A DNA stretch of 9,378 nucleotides. It comes from Caldifarciminota bacterium. Its GTDB lineage: Bacteria > Hydrothermota > Tepidihabitantia > Tepidihabitantales > Tepidihabitantaceae. The stretch is from positions 1-9,378 of the forward strand of contig DSBX01000205.1 in NCBI GenBank assembly GCA_011049385.1, given 5' to 3'. Numbering within the stretch: the first letter of the stretch is position 1; every line of letters begins with the position of its first letter. A model generated the notes under the pieces. That model did no database searches and was not told the DNA's origin. It was given only the letters and a program-made list of their open reading frames with translations. Both the position numbers and the translations under genes were made by a program. Positions 6,048 through 9,378 of this stretch are shown in pieces.

Positions 6048-8125
6048 ATGAAGGTATTCGAGGCGGCCAAGCAGCTCAACCTCTCCAGCGAGGCGCTGGT
6101 CGCCATCCTCAAGGACCTCAACTTCCCTTCCCGCAGTTACACCTCACTCATCACCGAGAAGGAGTTCGAGGCCGCCCGCCAGCGCTTGCGCAAGGAGAAG
6201 AAGCAGTTCAAGGAGACCATTCGCAAACGCCGCCCGACCCGGCCCGGCCGCCGCGACCAGCCCAAGGTCAAAGAGGAACAGATTGACCGCAACATCCGCC
6301 AGACACTGGTCAAGGTGCGGGGACGGGAGATCAAACACCGCCGGCCGACCCGGGAAGCCCAGCCTGTCTGCGGCCCGGAAACGCCGGCCAGTATCCGGGT
6401 GCGCAGTTTCATGACCGTGGCCGAACTCGCCCACGCCTTCGACACCTCGCCGGCCGAGATCATCAAAAAGTGCATAGCCGTGGGCCTACTGGCGACCATC
6501 AACCAGCGGCTCGACCTCGACACGATCACGCTCATCGCCGATGAGTGCGGCGTCCGGGTCGAACAGGAGGTCGAAGAGGAGCGCAAGGTCGCCCGCGGCG
6601 AAAGCAGGCACCGCCCGCCCGTCGTGGTCGTGATGGGGCACGTGGATCACGGCAAGACCGCCTGCTCGACTACATCCGCAAGACCAACGTCGTCGAACAG
6701 GAGGCGGGCCGAATAACCCAGCACACCGGGGCCTACGTCGCCTACTACGACGACAAGCCGCTCGTGTTTCTCGACACGCCCGGCCACGAAGCCTTCACCG
6801 CCATGCGCGCCCGCGGCGCCCAGATTACCGACATCGCGGTCCTCGTCGTCGCGGCCGACGACGGCGTGATGCCTCAGACCCGCGAGGCCATCGACCACGC
6901 CCGGGCCGCCGGCATCCCGCTGATTGTCGCGGTCACCAAGACCGACCTCGCCAACTCCAACCCGGACCGGGTCAAGGCCCAGCTCGCCCAGCATGGCGTC
7001 GCGGTCGAAGGCTACGGCGGCGACGCGCTCTGCGTCGAGACCTCGGCCATGACCGGCGAGGGCATTGACGCCCTGCTCGATGCGCTGGCGGTCAAGGCGC
7101 TCGAACTCGACCTCAAGGCGCCCTACGACGGTCCGGCCCAGGGCGTTGTCATCGAAGCCCGGGTTGACCGCGGCCGCGGCAGCATCGCGACCATCCTCAT
7201 CCAGGAAGGTACGCTCCGCCGCGGTGACCCGTTTGTCGCCGCCGAGTACCATGGCCGGGTAAGAGACATGTTCGACGAGAACTTCAAGCGCCTCGACGAA
7301 GCCCCCCCCTCAATCCCGGTACAGGTCCTCGGCTTCTCCGGGTTGCCCCAGGCCGGCGACCGTTTCGACGTCGCCGAAGACGAACGCACCGCCCGTGACA
7401 TCGCCCAGCGCCGCTACCTTGCGCGCCGCGACATGATTCTCGCCTCCACCCGGTCCCGCGTGACTCTCGAGTCCTTCCAGGAGCAGATCGCCGAAGGCCA
7501 GACCCGCGAACTGCGCATCGTCCTCAAGGCCGACGTCTCGGGCTCAGCCGAGGCCCTGCGCGACTCGCTGGAAGGACTGTCGCTTGACGAAGTCAAGGTC
7601 CGGGTCATCCACACCGGGGTCGGCCCGATTACCAGGAGCGACGTCCTGCTGGCCGAAGCCTCGGTCGCGGTCATCGTCGGCTTCCACATCAAAGCCCTGC
7701 CCGACGCCAAAGTCCTGGCCGACCGGGACGGCATCGAGATCCGTACCTATCGCATCATCTACACCGCGATTGACGACATACGTGCCGCGATGCTCGGTCT
7801 GCTCGAACCTGAGGAACGCGAAGTTGAACTCGGCCGCGCCGAAGTGCGCAAGGTCTTCCGGCTTCCCCGCCAGGACGCGATCGCCGGCAGTTACATCGTC
7901 AGCGGCAAGGCTAACCGCGATGCCCTGGTCCGAGTCTTCCGCGACGACAAGGAAATCGCGGTCACCCGCGTCTCCTCGCTCCGTCGTTTCAAGGACGACG
8001 TCAAGGAAGTGGACACCGGCTACGAATGCGGCATCGGCCTCGCTGACGCCCAGGATATTGACGAGGGCGACATCCTCCAGTTCTACACCATCGAGCAGGT
8101 TTCGCGCGCACCCACCCGCAAGTAG
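6048..8125 (+). CDS. infB: Translation initiation factor IF-2, with an apparent one-base deletion after the P-loop
   Basis: IF2 is the GTPase that places initiator fMet-tRNA on the 30S subunit and promotes subunit joining. Domains: IF2_N (1-50), a basic linker (about 50-110), a second IF2_N-like module (about 119-172), GTPase G1 GHVDHGKT (197-204), switch I with ITQH (223-226), G3 DTPGH (243-247), G4 TKTD (297-300, usually NKxD) and G5-region SAMTG (333-337). Beta-barrel domain II, the IF-2 domain with VRVIHTGVGPIT, and the C-terminal barrel with RFKDDVKEVDTGYECGIGL follow. The first frame breaks at 6660-6663 immediately after GKT-Ala, and the other frame resumes at once with LLDYIRKTNV. Adding one C to the CC at 6661-6662 gives a 692-residue protein of normal bacterial length, and 2078 nt is one short of 693 codons. 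As IF2 is essential and both halves are well conserved, a sequencing error is likelier than a pseudogene. The ATG follows the tandem nusA stops directly with no ribosome binding site, implying coupling. Confidence 0.96.
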
Positions 8126-8128
8126 CCG

Positions 8129-8413
8129 ATGCACGTCGGCCTGCTGGTCGTGGACTGCTGGGTCCCGCTCAGCCGGTCTCTCAAAGACAAGCGCCGGGTC
8201 ATCACCAGCGCGGTCGAACGGCTGAAGCGCCGCTTCAACATTGCCGCCTGTGAGGTCGAGTATCAGAACCAGTGGCAGCGCGCCCGCCTCGCCATCGTTA
8301 CCGTCAACACCGAACCGCGCATGCTCGAGTCCGCGCTCGGCCACATTCTCGAATTCCTGGAGCGCAACCGCGAACTCGAAGTCATCGGCTCCGAGAGGGA
8401 AACCCTGCTCTAG
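8129..8413 (+). CDS. ylxP: DUF503 family protein (YlxP)
   Basis: 94 residues, the usual size of DUF503. The family pattern is clear: MHVGLLVVDCWVPLSRSLKDKRR at the start (strand followed by the S-L-K-x-K-R-R helix), then RLKRRFNIAACEVEYQNQWQRARLAIVTV, matching the family's R-F-N-V-x-x-A-E-V-x-x-x-x-x-W-Q-R-A core. The biochemical function is not settled; the gene commonly sits between infB and rbfA and is assumed to act in ribosome maturation or translation. Here it starts 3 nt after the infB stop without a ribosome binding site and is the last gene of the operon. rbfA and truB do not follow. Confidence 0.93.
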   Translation: MHVGLLVVDCWVPLSRSLKDKRRVITSAVERLKRRFNIAACEVEYQNQWQRARLAIVTVNTEPRMLESALGHILEFLERNRELEVIGSERETLL

Positions 8414-8522
8414 CCACGCGGCCACTTGTCCGCCGCCTTGCCCTGCTGGCCCCCGGCCGGGCCGCACCGCTCACTCTACCTGCCATGCCTGTGGACTCCG
8501 GCGACAGAAGACCGACCGTCGG
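8414..8522. terminator. Convergent intergenic gap with a GC hairpin, possible weak terminator
   Basis: The 109 bases separate the convergent ylxP and uppP genes. GGCCC (8448-8452) and GGGCC (8459-8463) form a 5-bp GC stem with a 6-nt loop, and a nearly loopless dyad CCGAC/GTCGG lies near 8512-8522. Neither is followed by a T run on either strand, so a canonical intrinsic terminator is not present; Rho or hairpin-only termination is possible. No coding sequence such as rbfA is visible. Confidence 0.25.
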
Positions 8523-9305
8523 CTAGCGCAAGAGCGCGATGACCGCGAGGCCGGCCAGCCAGCAGTAGATGCCGAAGAGGTAGAACCGGCGGCCAAGCAC
8601 CGCCCGGCGCAGGAGCACGAGCGCGCCGAGCCCGGCGGCGAAGGCGAGCAGGATGCCGAGCGCGACCGGCCCGGGCGCCAGTATCTGCCGGTCAAGTCGA
8701 AGGAGTTCGCGGAGCGCGGCCACGATTACGATGGGCACGGACATGATGAAGGAGAACTCGAAGGCTTCGCGCCGGCTGAGCCCGAGCAGGAGCCCGGCCG
8801 CAATCGTCACACCCGAACGGGAGATGCCGGGCAGAATCGCGAACGCCTGGGCCGCGCCGATTGCCAGCGCCCTCATCCATCCGAGCGGCCGGGCCGCCTC
8901 CGTGCGCAGGCGGGTGATGAGGAGCAGGGTCCCGGTCACGAGCAGCATCGCACCGACCACCAGCATTGTCGCGAAGGCCCGGTCAATGAGCGGCAGGAGC
9001 AGGAGACCGACCAGCACGGCCGGCACCGTGGCGAGCGTAATCTTCCCGATGTAGCGCCAGCTCGCGTTCCGCACCGCCCGCTCCCGGCGGACCGCGTCCC
9101 GGGCAATCGCCGCGATGCGGCGACCGAAGAAGACGAGCAGGGATACTGCGGTCCCGGCGTGGAGGGCCGCCGCCAGCCCGAGCCGAGCCTGCTCCGGCAT
9201 GCGGGAGATGTGCGAGAGAATCGCGAGGTGTCCGGAGCTGGAGACGGGCAGGAACTCGGTCGCGCCCTGGAGCAGGCCGAGCACGATCGCGTGGTAGTAA
9301 TCCAT
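8523..9305 (-). CDS. uppP: Undecaprenyl-diphosphate phosphatase (BacA/UppP family)
   Basis: 260 residues, close to the family's usual 265-275. This inner-membrane enzyme dephosphorylates undecaprenyl diphosphate to the monophosphate, recycling the lipid carrier of peptidoglycan and other envelope polymers, and overexpression gives bacitracin resistance in known cases. The signature (E/Q)xxxE is Q13-GAT-E17 followed by FLPVSSSGHL with His26. The second signature is PGISRSGVT (159-167) with the catalytic-site Arg163. Several hydrophobic segments (about 47-62, 88-106, 113-131, 145-160, 185-199, 213-233 and 240-258) give a polytopic protein. The ATG has a good AAGGAG ribosome binding site 9 nt upstream. 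It follows a probable outer-membrane protein gene by one base, so the two are probably cotranscribed, and is convergent to the nusA operon. Confidence 0.97.
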   Translation of the reverse strand: MDYYHAIVLGLLQGATEFLPVSSSGHLAILSHISRMPEQARLGLAAALHAGTAVSLLVFFGRRIAAIARDAVRRERAVRNASWRYIGKITLATVPAVLVGLLLLPLIDRAFATMLVVGAMLLVTGTLLLITRLRTEAARPLGWMRALAIGAAQAFAILPGISRSGVTIAAGLLLGLSRREAFEFSFIMSVPIVIVAALRELLRLDRQILAPGPVALGILLAFAAGLGALVLLRRAVLGRRFYLFGIYCWLAGLAVIALLR

Positions 9306-9306
9306 G

Positions 9307-9378
9307 CTAGAATTCTCCTTCGTAGCGGAAGTGTACCTTGCCCGCCAGCGGCCCGACCCCGGGCGCGAGGCCGTAGCC
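9307..9378 (-). CDS. 3' end of a gene, probable outer-membrane beta-barrel protein (partial)
   Basis: The minus strand from the right edge is open to a TAG at 9307-9309 and gives 23 residues ending GPLAGKVHFRYEGEF. The last stretch alternates hydrophobic and polar residues and ends in Phe, the classic C-terminal strand signature recognised by the BAM complex in outer-membrane barrels. The frame runs off the window, so length and family are unknown. Its stop is separated by a single C from the uppP ATG (TAGCATG), and its last codons contain the uppP ribosome binding site, which supports a real upstream gene in the same operon. Confidence 0.5.
   Translation of the reverse strand, partial: GYGLAPGVGPLAGKVHFRYEGEF
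9315..9320 (-). promoter_or_regulatory. Ribosome binding site of uppP
   Basis: AAGGAG on the minus strand lies 9 nt before the ATG at 9303-9305 and fixes the uppP start. It sits inside the last codons of the partial upstream gene, so translation of the two genes may be coupled. It also shows that Shine-Dalgarno initiation is used in this genome, unlike the closely packed infB and ylxP starts. Confidence 0.8.

Noticed and set aside
6648..6670. Programmed -1 frameshifting in infB
   Set aside because: No X XXY YYZ slippery heptamer or obvious downstream pseudoknot is present, and the exact one-C repair inside a C run points to a sequencing error.
6545..8125. Reading frame taken as a separate protein starting near 6545
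   Set aside because: Its first ~38 residues are an Arg/Gly-rich shadow of the IF2 frame; real homology begins only at LLDYIRKTNV after the deletion site.
8414..8522. Missing or degraded rbfA after ylxP
   Set aside because: The gap is only 109 nt and no rbfA-like motif is readable in any frame.
1..9378. CRISPR array, transposon or prophage
   Set aside because: No regularly spaced repeats, transposase or integrase motifs, or terminal repeats with target duplication were found on reading both strands.

Overview
This window is GC-rich bacterial chromosome, apparently from a diderm (Gram-negative-type) organism. The signs are a signal-peptide-bearing barrel-like protein, a partial gene ending in a beta-barrel-like C-terminus with a final Phe, and a core nusA-infB operon. 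The style of the two envelope proteins suggests an uncultivated lineage of the WOR-3 / Fibrobacteres-Chlorobi-Bacteroidetes type, but that is only a low-confidence impression. Two essential or operon-embedded genes each need exactly one base of correction, which is what a draft or metagenome-derived sequence would show.

Layout. Bases 1-317 hold nothing I can identify. A tRNA-Ala(TGC) gene lies at 318-390 on the minus strand with its own sigma70-like promoter at 400-427. Further along the minus strand is a two-gene unit transcribed right to left. First comes a long secreted or anchored beta-rich protein of about 657 residues (1747-3721, one extra base near 2006-2030). Its stop overlaps the start (ATGA) of a 431-residue outer-membrane beta-barrel-like protein (455-1750). 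The large protein contains at least four spaced copies of a ~125-residue module. Its leader (3737-3821) can fold into two mutually exclusive stem-loops.

Bases 3722-4805 form a ~1.1 kb intergenic region without a convincing protein gene but with several inverted repeats. One set (4402-4497) would fold into a multi-branched ~100-nt structure just downstream of a TATAAA box. The region ends with a strong promoter (TTGACT, 16 nt, TATAAT) for the translation/transcription operon.

That operon on the plus strand is nusA (4806-6044), infB (6048-8125, one base missing straight after the P-loop codons) and ylxP/DUF503 (8129-8413), packed with gaps of 3 bases. It links transcription elongation/termination (NusA) with translation initiation (IF2), as in many bacteria. 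However, rimP is not upstream, ylxR and the L7Ae-like gene are absent between nusA and infB, and rbfA does not follow ylxP. NusA carries a broken GXXG loop in KH1 and IF2 has a TKxD instead of NKxD G4 motif.

Convergent to the operon, on the minus strand, is uppP (8523-9305), the undecaprenyl-diphosphate phosphatase of cell-wall lipid carrier recycling. It is preceded one base upstream by the last 23 codons of a probable outer-membrane beta-barrel gene running off the right edge. No CRISPR array, transposase, phage gene or complete novel defence-type system is visible. The most interesting unexplained parts are the modular envelope protein pair with its switch-like leader and the structured intergenic region.
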